NCBI GenBank assembly: GCA_040285745.1
Contig: JAUFOR010000007.1
Span: forward strand, 62,001-126,000
Source: Barthelona sp. PCE
Lineage: Eukaryota; Metamonada: BaSk clade
Direction of reading: 5' to 3'
Length of the DNA: 64,000 bases
The notes below the pieces were generated by a model. It was not told the DNA's origin and made no database searches. It saw nothing but the letters and a program-made list of their open reading frames with translations. Made by a program: the position numbers and the translations under genes. Position 1 is the stretch's first letter; each line of letters begins with the position of its first letter. This document shows, piece after piece, positions 20,928 to 31,200 of the stretch.

Positions 20928-22634
20928 TTAACTTGAGTAGTGATCGAAAAACGAAAAAACACACGTTACATTACAGCTGGATAAGAAATCGTAAATTTCA
21001 ACAGTCTTTGATTCAACACGAAAATCACACTCACAATCATCGTAAGTTAAGATGCCTACTGATAATTTCATGTTATTTAAGCGGGAATAATGAACTGCAA
21101 CCCCCCTCCTTGGTGACTGCAAGCTCTTTCTAAAAAACGAAACATCAAATACACGCTGAATTCCGCTAGAATTAAACACATACGCTCTTTCACCATAAAG
21201 TACGATTCCTTGATCAATAAATAACGGAAAAGATTTCCCACAAAACTCAACGCTAAAAGTTTTAAAAGTTTGCGTGTCTGTATCAAATAATATAATTTGG
21301 GCTTCACTGGTTCCACGAATAAAACACTCATTTTGGCAATAACTGTTGCAAGTCAATTGCTTAATCCTCTCATAATGATTATAAAATTTTGAAACAACAC
21401 TCGATTCCTCAGTACTCAATAAAAGTAATACAATCTTGTAATTGTTTTCGAGAAGCCAAACATTATGTCCTACAAGACTTGGATATCTCAAAAGATCAAA
21501 ATCCCCCCCAGTTAATGTGCCATTAACAAAGAACTCACTTCCACCCTCAACTGCAAAAGATGCAATGCAATGATGTCTATTAAACGATATATTGGTAAGC
21601 TTACGTGCGTTTGTGGGCTTTTCTATCCTTGCAACCTCATCATTATTGCTATAACAAAAAAAACTTTCATCATTTTGATCAGATGATACATGTGTAAGAG
21701 CAATTGTGTTAGCATATAAATCAAGTATCACAGGATGTTTCTCTAACGATTCAGCATTTCTTGATAGCTGAGTAGGCTCCAATAAAATAAAATCCCACAA
21801 CTCGCACTTACACATTGGAAATGGTTTATCCTCGTTCGAATGTACGAAGGTGTTTAAGACATACGCATATTCAATGTGATCAAACGTATTGTTGAAGGGC
21901 AAATCAAAATCAATCGGGATCAATTGAAACTCGTAATCATCACTGTTGGATGTACATAGCTCACCGTTCGATTCAAAAATAAAACAATTGTCCCCAGGAG
22001 TTCGATCCAGTGTGAAAATGTGCATCTGCCTCAATGGAAATTCTTCAAATACCGTGGGAACACCTTCATCTGAAATTGTAATCTTTCCGATGATTCGGTA
22101 ATGAAATTCATGACAGCAAACCATGTATACATTCCCATACTGAACCAAATACGTCCACCACTTTAATGGTGCGTATGTAAGCGAGGAAGCAAAAGTGTAT
22201 GAATACTCCAAAGTACAGGTATCCCCCTCTAAAACTAAGAAATCAAGGGATATATTGTGATGTTTAAACTTTTCACGCACCAAATACCTTCTATTCAGCA
22301 AAAAACCCCTGAAATAATAAGGAAAAACATGTACTCCAATGGAGGAAAACTGGCCATCATTAAATTCAAACAATTCTACTCTTGTCTCAGTGAGGTAATT
22401 CCGAGCTACTCGGGAAAAAACAGTAGGCTCAAGCAGTGTTGGTTTTAGCATCTCATAGCTGCTAAATTCACCGTGAAGCGAAGAATCAGGACCATAAATC
22501 ACAGTGGACTCGTTTTTTTCAATGAACCGCAACGGTAATGTGTTACATTTCTCATCAATACTACTTACAATAAATTTATCATTGTGAAGTGTTAGGATGA
22601 AGTTCTCCGTGATCTTTGGGCTGACAATGGGCAT
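20928..22634 (-). CDS. Beta-propeller-like protein, paralogue C
   Basis: A 568-residue protein starting MPIVSPKITENF, clearly homologous to the one at 10.1 kb (KITENF, MLKPTLLEP, LDRTPGDN, RRGVAVHYSRL and the C-terminal VEIYDFLSSCNV). The frame is open to 22802, but the extra 56 residues are not shared with the paralogues and read like translated AT-rich leader, so the start at 22634 is chosen. Predicted as a degenerate beta-propeller without signal, membrane or catalytic motifs. Function unknown. It is convergent with aldolase, 40 nt apart. Confidence 0.72.
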   Translation of the reverse strand: MPIVSPKITENFILTLHNDKFIVSSIDEKCNTLPLRFIEKNESTVIYGPDSSLHGEFSSYEMLKPTLLEPTVFSRVARNYLTETRVELFEFNDGQFSSIGVHVFPYYFRGFLLNRRYLVREKFKHHNISLDFLVLEGDTCTLEYSYTFASSLTYAPLKWWTYLVQYGNVYMVCCHEFHYRIIGKITISDEGVPTVFEEFPLRQMHIFTLDRTPGDNCFIFESNGELCTSNSDDYEFQLIPIDFDLPFNNTFDHIEYAYVLNTFVHSNEDKPFPMCKCELWDFILLEPTQLSRNAESLEKHPVILDLYANTIALTHVSSDQNDESFFCYSNNDEVARIEKPTNARKLTNISFNRHHCIASFAVEGGSEFFVNGTLTGGDFDLLRYPSLVGHNVWLLENNYKIVLLLLSTEESSVVSKFYNHYERIKQLTCNSYCQNECFIRGTSEAQIILFDTDTQTFKTFSVEFCGKSFPLFIDQGIVLYGERAYVFNSSGIQRVFDVSFFRKSLQSPRRGVAVHYSRLNNMKLSVGILTYDDCECDFRVESKTVEIYDFLSSCNVTCVFSFFDHYSS

Positions 22635-22802
22635 TATTTTTAGATTTTTGAACCTTTCGCCACAATTAAGTGCTTGAAATTGGAAAAATTTGGAAAAACA
22701 GGCGATATGTTGGAGCAGGCTTTTAAACTTCATATTTGAAGCAGTAAAACTGTGAAGATGAACTAAGAGAACTTTCTGAATGTGAGCAGTATTTAGGAAC
22801 AA

Positions 22803-23175
22803 AGAATTGATTTTTTCACTTCCTCAAAAGAAAAGAGAACAATTCTCAGCACAAATGCACGACTTTGAAGTTAATTTACATCATTTTACGATCTAATTAA
22901 TAAATTTTTTTGATCAGGGTAAGCTACAAAGTTATTCATGATACTTCAATATAACTATAATTAACTCATTTATTCCAAAAGATTAGGATCAATTTCTGCG
23001 TAATTAGCGTTTTTTACTGCACAAAAACTGTTTTAACCCATAAATAGCACTATATTTACCTTTTTAGCAGAAAAAAAAAATTTTTTAGAAATGCAACCGA
23101 TCCTCAAGATCCCAGATTGATGAACAATTAGAGAATGGAACACGAAGCAGGGTTGAATTTGCTTAGTTCACTAAT
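22803..23175. other. AT-rich intergenic region
   Basis: AT-rich sequence upstream of paralogue C, with an A10/T6 run near 23071-23087. No gene seen. Confidence 0.5.
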
Positions 23176-23299
23176 ATCAAGGTTGCCTGTTTTCTTTTGC
23201 ATATTTTATACCTATTTATTTATCGAGGGTCGGATTTGTGGACTTCCGCACACCGACCCCGGTGACCCCTTCGTGGCACCATACCCAAACTTAGATCTC
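23176..23299 (+). repeat. Dispersed repeat copy 1 (124 bp)
   Basis: Matches 28048-28173 in the same orientation, with 9 mismatches and one 2-nt gap by my alignment (about 93% identity). It is much more GC-rich than its surroundings. No terminal inverted repeats or target-site duplication are visible. An open frame (23135-23461) crosses it, but the frame shifts between the copies, so it is probably not protein-coding. Confidence 0.85.
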
Positions 23300-23399
23300 T
23301 GTAAATCATCAAAGTTTCAGGCTTTACTACCGCTGCATAAGGGAAGGAACTATGGTGAATCATTTATTGTATTATTTAATGGAAATACTACTATGTTTC

Positions 23400-23450
23400 A
23401 GATGTATGGACTTCCAAACTCTGAAGAAGGTAGCCCGTATGCGGCACCAT
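23400..23450 (+). repeat. Degenerate partial third copy of the repeat
   Basis: A 51-nt stretch matching the centre of copy 1 (from GGATTTGTGGACTTCC to GGCACCAT) at 34 of 51 positions without gaps. It may be an older partial copy; chance is not excluded. Confidence 0.35.
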
Positions 23451-23740
23451 GTTCTCTGTAAAGAATATGTTTACTCTCCTTTATTACCCGTTAACATGGA
23501 TGAGACTTTGGAAGAAGATTATGTCATACCCGTCAGCCACGTGTTCAATCGCGTTGAAATTTCTTTCAATTGATAATTCTTAAAATGAGTTATATCACAA
23601 ATTGAATAGCATTCTGAATATCAATGGCATCTGTGAACGGCTCTGTCACATTGATACTTTGATTTTGGATATTTGAAAATCATCCTATTTAGTTGTAAAA
23701 ATTCTCAATACTTTTTCTGGGAATTTATAATTAATCTGAC
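23451..23740. other. Leader region of the giant kinase-HECT gene
   Basis: About 290 nt, AT-rich, between the repeat copies and the ATG at 23741. A weak T-rich element (ACTTTTTCTGG, from 23710) is the best promoter candidate. Confidence 0.35.
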
Positions 23741-26700
23741 ATGGTTAAAGCACTTAAAACAGAAGATGGACGTGCTTATGTGAAGTGGGTTGATGAAAAA
23801 CAGATCGTAGATGTGGTATTATCTGATGAACCTTACACAGGTGTATCTTGGACATCTAAGGATGAGCGAGTGTTGGCCACGGTGCACACTAGTTACATCC
23901 GCGTGTTCAGTATTCCGTCATTGGAGGAAATTTACGCCGTACCTACCAATTCAATGGTTAAGTATGGTTGTTTGAGTTTTGACGGACAATTTCTGGCATT
24001 CAGGGTCGGTGATGACTACCATGTACATTGCATAAGCTCGCAAAGTTTAATCTCGAATGTTACTTTTACAAAAGGAAGCAATTGCTGGGTCAATTCTGAG
24101 GCTATCTTTGTTCAAGAGAGTGTTGACTATGTGTACAAGTTTATTCATGGTTCAAGCGAGGCAGCCATGAAGTTTGATGGTCTTTTTGCTGTTGAGCAGA
24201 GTGATGGAGAAATGTTTTTTTTAAGAAATGTTTTGTCTGATTGGAGAACAAAATACACGTTCAGTTTAATAGATTGTGGAAATGATGTTTTAGCAATGAG
24301 GCATTATAACAATCACATAGATTCAATTTCAGCAGACATTTCAGCAGACATTTCATCGAATTATCTGATGTTTAGTGATCCAGATAAGATATGGGTGCTT
24401 AACCGATCAACATTAGCTTTTGTGTGGTCAAAAAGAAGAATTGATAAGGGTGAAGAAGTTGAAGCAGTATACATTGCACTAGATGAAGAGCACTTCACAG
24501 TTGTTACAAGTTCTGGAATTGGGTATATTTGTAATGTTCAAGGCGAAATAGTTGCCACCGTTCCATCGCATTGCACAGGACCAACTGTTTCGTATGATAT
24601 TGTTGAAGATTATTTTATTAAGGCTAACACTCCACTTGGCTCGTTCTTTTGTTGTGGATCATTCAGTACTTGTGAAGAAAACTACTTTGTCAAAAGAGTT
24701 GAAAATGGCTTTCTTTTTTTTTTTTCATCGAAAATTACTCACATATCTAAGTCTAAGGAGAACTACATTACTAAGAAACATGACCCTCACAACGGAGTTA
24801 TTGTCAATGTCACAAGAGATGCTGACTCAGTGTTCCATGTTGAATTGGATGATGGCACGTTTATGCTTGTTGAGTGGACCAAAGATGATGGGTTTGGCCG
24901 TATTTTGAAGTGCAACAGTGATAGAATCAACTATGGTAACGCTATAGATATTGAGATTGAGATTAGTGAATTGTACTCCAGAATCAGTGAACAGAAGTTG
25001 GAATTGGACACAAAGTTTGAAAGGCAGAAATCTGAGATGCAGATGAATTTTGAGAGTCAGAAGTCAGAGATAGAAATGAAGTTGCAGAAGCAGAAGAAGG
25101 ATATGGAAGACCAAAAATCGGAGATGGATACAAAATTACAGGTTGTTTTCGATACATTGAATCAACTGACGCCTAATTCGGGTAACAGTGAGTACAGTGC
25201 GCTGACGGAGCATGTTAACGGTTGCGCTGCCGCCGTTCGTCAGCTTGAGATGCCACCTGACTCATTTTTTGATTTAATATCTTCTAACTCCAATGTGAAT
25301 ACGTTGGAACAGCATATGAATGAACTAGAGCAGGCTATTAACTTTATTAATTCACTGAAAAACATCATTTTGGATTTTGAATTAGAAGATACCTTATCCA
25401 TCACTTTCAGCTCCAAGTTTTCGGATTTGGTAGCACAGTTTCCCATTGCTAAGTTGCTGAACGAGCATTCCTACGCTGCTAAACTTACCGAACTGCAGAG
25501 TTTGGATGTTTACTTCAAGGTTTTTGATAAGTATGACAAGCTTCACTTGGCTGAGGTGCACTCAGCGCTCATACATTTCAGCGACAAGAGTAAGGCTTTG
25601 GACGGCATCGTTCAACAAGTTGGAGAGATCACACAACGCGCTACGGAGTTCAGGGAAGCTCTTTCGAAAGATGAAGACACAACTGATCTGCTGGATTTTA
25701 ACTTAATCTATTTTCTGCACAAGCAAATGGGGCGTCATCGTTCAGACATGACAGCGTGTGCATACGTACACTTTAAGCAGGAAAAGAAGCATCTTCTTGA
25801 AGTTATTGATTACAGTGCTGAACAGTTGAAGGATATCATTGCTGAGTTTTCCCTTGCACTTGATCTGACAGCCACTCTAAAAGAGCTGAATCTCTCTGGC
25901 TTCAGACTACCAATAACCCCAAAAATCATCGATTATGACAGTTATTTGAACGGTGAGCTTGCTGATGCAGGTTTGCAGAATGATATAGTAGAGGGAGATG
26001 ATCTGCTAATTAAGTGTGTTTGTGTGTCCAAAAAGTTTAGAGGTGATCTTAACCAAAATATTAAATCTTTACAAACGGAATTACGTGTTTTATCAAAGTT
26101 TCAACCTTTTGTTGTTGCACTAAAGAATATTGTGCTGGTTCCAGAGATGCGAAGAGGCCGTATCTCTGTTAAGTTCGTGTGTATAGAGCTCGAGCGCGCA
26201 TCATACGATCTTGAACAGTATCTGAGCACATTCCCTCTAGAATTAGCAACCAAAAATGATTTGGCTCACCAGCTTGTCAAGGCTGTGTTCGTGATGCACG
26301 CTAACGGTATCATATTGCGTGATCTCAGACCTCGGAATGTTCTTATTTATTGCAGTGAAGATGGTTCCAACCCCAGGGTCAAATTATGTGATTTTGGAAT
26401 AAGTATTGATGGTTCACACATTTTGGGTGCGGCTATGGTGTCACGCAGCAATGTCCAAAAGACACATAAAGTTTCCAAGACCATTGAATCATTGGGAAGA
26501 GCTATCGCATGCATTTATGCTCAAGATAGATCAAACGCTTCTAAACTTGTTTTGCCAAATAACTGTGCACACTCTGTAATCATCGAACGATGCCAAGCCT
26601 ATAATATGAGTGTTAGACCAACTATCTACGAATTGAGCTGCTATGAGTGGCAGCATACTATGAATTCAGATAGCCTAGAGCTCATCCGTCAGCAGATTAA

Positions 26701-27982
26701 CCAGTTTATTGTCAGCAAACAAATGCTATTGTGTGATACTGAGGTGGCAGAAAGAACAGCGAAATTTGTTCAGATGGAGCAGACATTTGACGAATTCTTC
26801 GTGCGGGTGTTCAGAAATACTGGCGTGTTTATGAGTGGTGATGGACATTTCGGTGCTTCCATTACATTGAACGGCATGGAGCAGCTCTCAATTCCACAGT
26901 TCGTGGACCACATCTTCGAGCATCGAGCATTGCCCCGCTTCGATACCACGGCATCTGAAGACCGTGTCGAGGCGATGTGTGGGTTCCTGTACTGCTGTTT
27001 CGTGTTCCAGACACCGGTTGACGACGTGCAGGTCGGTCAATTCTTGCTAAACGCGCTCAGTGAAGATTATGACAAGCTTTCTGAGGCAGTTGTCTTCGAC
27101 AGAGTATTCCCAGCCGAGTCGGCGTACATCCTTAACATGTTGGATCAAGAGGGTCTGAACTTCAACTTCTTGGGAGGTGAGGACAAGTTGGTTACAGCTG
27201 ATAATATTGATGAATTCCTACAGTTCGCCCGTGAATCCGCATCCGAACCATGGGCGGAGCTGTCAAAGAGGGTAAACGCCACGTTTAACTTCCATGAACT
27301 GACATCGCAGCTGGGAGTCACACTCACGTTCGCTGAAGTCAAGGCGATGATGTGCGGCCCCCCTCGTTTCACCACCGAGCAGGTTCTTGCTACCCTGGTA
27401 TTCGACGATAGTGTACCCACCAACCTACGCGACGCAGTAGCAGAAATATTACAGGGATTCAACTCTCTTGATTTGTTGCAGTTCGTGTACTGGCTCAACG
27501 GCTCGCCCGAACTGAACTTGTTCACCGTCATTCTACAACCCGTCGACGACATGCTACCGTCTGTCGCCCTTTGCGATCAAACGTTGAGGCTCCCGAACAG
27601 CGTTTTGCGCTTGCGCGAAGGAATCCCTCTCGCCATCCGCGGCATCCTCCCAAATGAGTTCAAGCTCTTTATCACGCAGCGCCTCTCGCAATGGACGCAG
27701 GACGACGTAGACAAGCTCAACAACCGTTTGCATAACGCAACCTTGATTACTATTGAGTTTAACAACATTCCAGGTGTGCTGTCTGTGCGCGTATGTCCGA
27801 ATTGCCTGACACCCATAGAGCACGGTGGAGCGTGTAAGAGCATGAAGTGCTTCACGTGCGCTCGCGAGTTCTGCTTCTCGTGCCTCTCATCTAACTGCGG
27901 ACACTACGTTCAGTGCAACGTTGCCCCGGTACAAATTGTCACCCTCGAGCAGGTGCAGGAACGCATTCAGCAGTTCCAATAG
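23741..27982 (+). CDS. Propeller / coiled-coil / degenerate kinase / HECT-like / Rcat-like giant protein
   Basis: 1,413 residues. Residues 1-400 look like a beta-propeller and 407-470 form a coiled coil with repeated QKSEM heptads. A helical linker follows. A protein-kinase fold spans about 745-985: beta3 lysine K758 (LLIKC), alphaC glutamate E780 (TELRVL), LRDLRPRN in place of HRDxKxxN (D861 kept, K changed to R863) and D884-F-G, but no APE motif. A HECT-like domain spans about 1048-1310: the N-lobe core (YCCFVFQTPVDD), an MMCGPP element, the LLQFVYWLNGSPEL strand, and the C-lobe motif LPSVALCDQTLRLP with C1278 at the catalytic position. Residues 1352-1392 form an RBR Rcat-like zinc module (CPNC-x9-C-x4-C-x2-C-x4-C-x2-C) with C1365 at the catalytic site. 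Probably a ubiquitin ligase with a pseudokinase; this is inferred from motifs. Confidence 0.8.
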   Translation: MVKALKTEDGRAYVKWVDEKQIVDVVLSDEPYTGVSWTSKDERVLATVHTSYIRVFSIPSLEEIYAVPTNSMVKYGCLSFDGQFLAFRVGDDYHVHCISSQSLISNVTFTKGSNCWVNSEAIFVQESVDYVYKFIHGSSEAAMKFDGLFAVEQSDGEMFFLRNVLSDWRTKYTFSLIDCGNDVLAMRHYNNHIDSISADISADISSNYLMFSDPDKIWVLNRSTLAFVWSKRRIDKGEEVEAVYIALDEEHFTVVTSSGIGYICNVQGEIVATVPSHCTGPTVSYDIVEDYFIKANTPLGSFFCCGSFSTCEENYFVKRVENGFLFFFSSKITHISKSKENYITKKHDPHNGVIVNVTRDADSVFHVELDDGTFMLVEWTKDDGFGRILKCNSDRINYGNAIDIEIEISELYSRISEQKLELDTKFERQKSEMQMNFESQKSEIEMKLQKQKKDMEDQKSEMDTKLQVVFDTLNQLTPNSGNSEYSALTEHVNGCAAAVRQLEMPPDSFFDLISSNSNVNTLEQHMNELEQAINFINSLKNIILDFELEDTLSITFSSKFSDLVAQFPIAKLLNEHSYAAKLTELQSLDVYFKVFDKYDKLHLAEVHSALIHFSDKSKALDGIVQQVGEITQRATEFREALSKDEDTTDLLDFNLIYFLHKQMGRHRSDMTACAYVHFKQEKKHLLEVIDYSAEQLKDIIAEFSLALDLTATLKELNLSGFRLPITPKIIDYDSYLNGELADAGLQNDIVEGDDLLIKCVCVSKKFRGDLNQNIKSLQTELRVLSKFQPFVVALKNIVLVPEMRRGRISVKFVCIELERASYDLEQYLSTFPLELATKNDLAHQLVKAVFVMHANGIILRDLRPRNVLIYCSEDGSNPRVKLCDFGISIDGSHILGAAMVSRSNVQKTHKVSKTIESLGRAIACIYAQDRSNASKLVLPNNCAHSVIIERCQAYNMSVRPTIYELSCYEWQHTMNSDSLELIRQQINQFIVSKQMLLCDTEVAERTAKFVQMEQTFDEFFVRVFRNTGVFMSGDGHFGASITLNGMEQLSIPQFVDHIFEHRALPRFDTTASEDRVEAMCGFLYCCFVFQTPVDDVQVGQFLLNALSEDYDKLSEAVVFDRVFPAESAYILNMLDQEGLNFNFLGGEDKLVTADNIDEFLQFARESASEPWAELSKRVNATFNFHELTSQLGVTLTFAEVKAMMCGPPRFTTEQVLATLVFDDSVPTNLRDAVAEILQGFNSLDLLQFVYWLNGSPELNLFTVILQPVDDMLPSVALCDQTLRLPNSVLRLREGIPLAIRGILPNEFKLFITQRLSQWTQDDVDKLNNRLHNATLITIEFNNIPGVLSVRVCPNCLTPIEHGGACKSMKCFTCAREFCFSCLSSNCGHYVQCNVAPVQIVTLEQVQERIQQFQ
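24714..24725 (+). repeat. 12-T homopolymer inside coding sequence
   Basis: A run of 12 T encoding phenylalanines in the propeller region of the giant gene. It is a site of likely length errors, yet the frame stays open through it. Confidence 0.8.
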
Positions 27983-28047
27983 ACTGATGGTAGATATTTG
28001 TAGCTGTTAAACTGTGTGTAAATATATTGTGTAAAATAATGTGTAAC

Positions 28048-28173
28048 ATCAAGGTTACCTATTTTCTTTTATATATTTTATACCTATTTATTAGTATCGA
28101 GAGTCGGATTTGTGGACTTCTGCACACCGACCTCGGTGACCCCTCCGCGGCACCATACCCAAACTTAGATCTC
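28048..28173 (+). repeat. Dispersed repeat copy 2 (126 bp)
   Basis: Second copy of the element at 23176-23299, same orientation, lying between the convergent 3' ends of the two giant genes. It differs by nine transitions and a 2-nt insertion (AG). Sequence on either side is not shared with copy 1, so the element is discrete. Confidence 0.85.
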
Positions 28174-28209
28174 ATTGCTGCCAACATGAATTTATACGTT
28201 TCTACACAT

Positions 28210-31200
28210 TTATTGCTGAATAGTAACTGATCGCTTAATAATACCCATTCTAGTACGCCTGGGACAGCTGGATACGCGCAACACGCGCCCGCTGAACCCA
28301 AGAGAAACGCCAAGTGAGGGATCTGATTGCAGTACTACACTAATGCTATGCGTTTTGTTATAGCTGCCAAACAACCAGCTGATAATGTTTGTCAGGTGAT
28401 CACTACGCATGTCAGCCAGAACATCTCTGAGACTCTCTCTTATCCGGTCAGAAACGTCCGGTTTAAACGTGAAGCAACTAAAAACATCATCAGAGCAAAT
28501 GTGTGGCTCTCGACACAAGATACTTTTAATTTCATGGAATGACAACTCAGAAAGGTGCTGTTCCGCTGCGAATTTACCTGAATGAAATATTCTGTGGATT
28601 TGGGAGGACATCATACTCACATTCATATTTTCGGTTAAATCCATCTCTTCAATGTCAAAACTGGCATATTCTGAAGGAAAAATCCTTGAAAACACTCTTT
28701 CAGAAAGCAAATCATCATGATCTCTGCTGATTGCATTCAAAAGTACATTTCCCACAAGTATATCATTGATTGGGACTCCGAAGATGAGGCAGCAGTATGT
28801 AAACACTGCAAGTGCAGTTGAAGTCTGTTCAGAAAGCAGTGGAACCATTCCACTAGTTTGGATGTCATCCGCAAATTCTTCAAAAGTCAACAACATAGAA
28901 TTGCGAGATATGCGGAATCCTATCTCATTGTCAGATCCCATGCATGATGCGTAGTTCTCAAAAACATGAACAAAATCAGATTCGCTATCAATTGTGCATT
29001 CAAAAGGCGGTGAGCAAATCTTCGATAACATGTATCGGTTTGAGAGGGAACGTATGCTTTCGTCCTTTGGTGAGAAATACACATACAGATCGAATATTGA
29101 AGGGCGATCCAGCGGATTTGGTGAGAGACACTTGCTCAAAACGTCAGAGTGCGCATCGTTCTGACCATACACGTATCTTAGCGTCTCTCCAAGTGAATAT
29201 ATATCGCTCATGAATGTGTGTGGATGACCAGGTTCACGCACCTCTGGAGCCATGAAATTAATTGTGCCAACGGTTGTTGTACTGATCAAAGTCTGCGTGG
29301 TATCGATACTTACGCCAAAGTCACACATTTTCAGAGAAAGACCAGTATCATGGCAGAATATAAGGAAATTTTGAGGTTTAATATCTCGTATGATAATTCC
29401 ACTGGATCGCATATAGGAGACACAACTTATCATTTGCTGGGCCAATGAGTTGCGAGTTTTTAAGCACAAGTCTGGGTTCTCAATCAGGTACTTATCGAGG
29501 TCCATAAATGCAAGTTCTAGCTCCAAACATACGAATTCAACATACAATTCTTCATCTTCCTCCACCGCGACAAACACAATGTTTTTGAGGGCTACGATGT
29601 GCTTACTCTTGCGAGATAGAACACGAAGCTCCCTCCTCAACGCTTTTATATTGTCATCACGAGTATCACAATCATCACAAATGCAAAAACACTTTATGAA
29701 CTTATTATCGAGGGCAATCTTGCAATTATCGAGCGATTCATTGTCTAAAGCACCGTTTAAATATAATTCAGAGCTCATTGAAGTGATTTCGCATGGTAAA
29801 GGTAAATCATCCACTTTTATCTTTTCTAACTGCGTTTTTAAGTTCAGATTCAAAGTTATTGATTCGGTTAGTTTATCTAACTTGGTTTTCCAAGTCATGT
29901 ACTCGTATTTGAGCTCACGGCTGATTGTAGTAAATCTTGAATCAACGATACACTCCAGATCTTCCAAACAGCGCTGTATTAGAACGTTTAGCTCATTTAG
30001 CATGTTGACATCGAAATGTGTGTCCTTTTTCTTCCTTATGCGACGACGTCGTTTTGTGGGTTTCTCTTCCTGTAATTGATTCCACAACTCACTGTATGCG
30101 TCTGATATGACAGGTATTCTGCTGTATGTATCATTGAGTAACTGACACTCGTTAAATGCAACTGCAAAATCAAAGTTACTGCACTCTTCCAAGAAAACGA
30201 AATGTTGGTCAAAATCTCTCGCTTTCTCCAATAATCTGTGACAAACATGCTCGTAGATGATGCGTGTGGCCGTGTTTTGGGGTTCAAAGTCACTTATTCT
30301 GTTCTGTATTGAAGCAGCCAAAGTGTAGTTCAAATCAAATTTGTGTATTGCATTATCCATCAGTTCACTGAACATCACACACTCACTCATACCAGCTGAA
30401 AGAGTAGGAAGCATATCCACCGTGATAGCTTCTTCCAACATCCTTAGCGTTTCTCCTGAAGGGAGAATTATGTTTGAAAACTCTGTAAAGCACTGTTCGG
30501 CATATTTTTGCAGTTCTTCAATGCATTTTGAATCTTCTTTGCTGTCCAGGATCACAGATATCGCTGCATCCATTTTAAAGTTAATTTCCTGCAACTTCAT
30601 ATCAGCCTCTTTCAACTTCCTTTCCAACATCTCTTGTTTTCCTGAGGCAGCGGCCATCGCATCAGCGTGCTGCTTCTCAATCATACTGATTTTCTGATCG
30701 AAAGATGTACTCAACCTCAGCTCCACATCCTCAAGACTGTTCTTCAACAGATGTTCTGTCAGTTGTAACATTGATCTGTTTAAAAAAACTTCCTGTCCCA
30801 GCGAAAGCATGTCTTCACCGGAAGATGCGATCTTGTGATCAACAAACTCAGTTCCGTTCCACAACTGCTGGAAAGTGGTACCGGTTTCAGTTGTTAATTG
30901 GAACATGTTCGGATAAACATCGTTCGTGGCTGCCCTAACAACATTTCCATCGAGATGGTGCAATTGAATGTGCTTGTATGAAAATGCATGTTTTTTTTGC
31001 CGCCAGCCAGTCGAAAACACCACACACCATTTATCAGTGAAAATAAAACCCTTTCCTTCATGTTCAATGCAATCACAAATAGTTTTAAATGGTCGGTAAT
31101 CCATAAGATCACCAAAGCTAAAAAGACAGTAATGGTCTATACATCGCACAAAATAGCACAAATTCAGAACGAAAATATCGTTGATTGGGAGTTCTTTAAC

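Noticed and set aside
23135-23461. 108-codon open frame over repeat copy 1
   Set aside because: A 2-nt indel changes the frame between copies and most differences alter the protein, so there is no sign of coding constraint.
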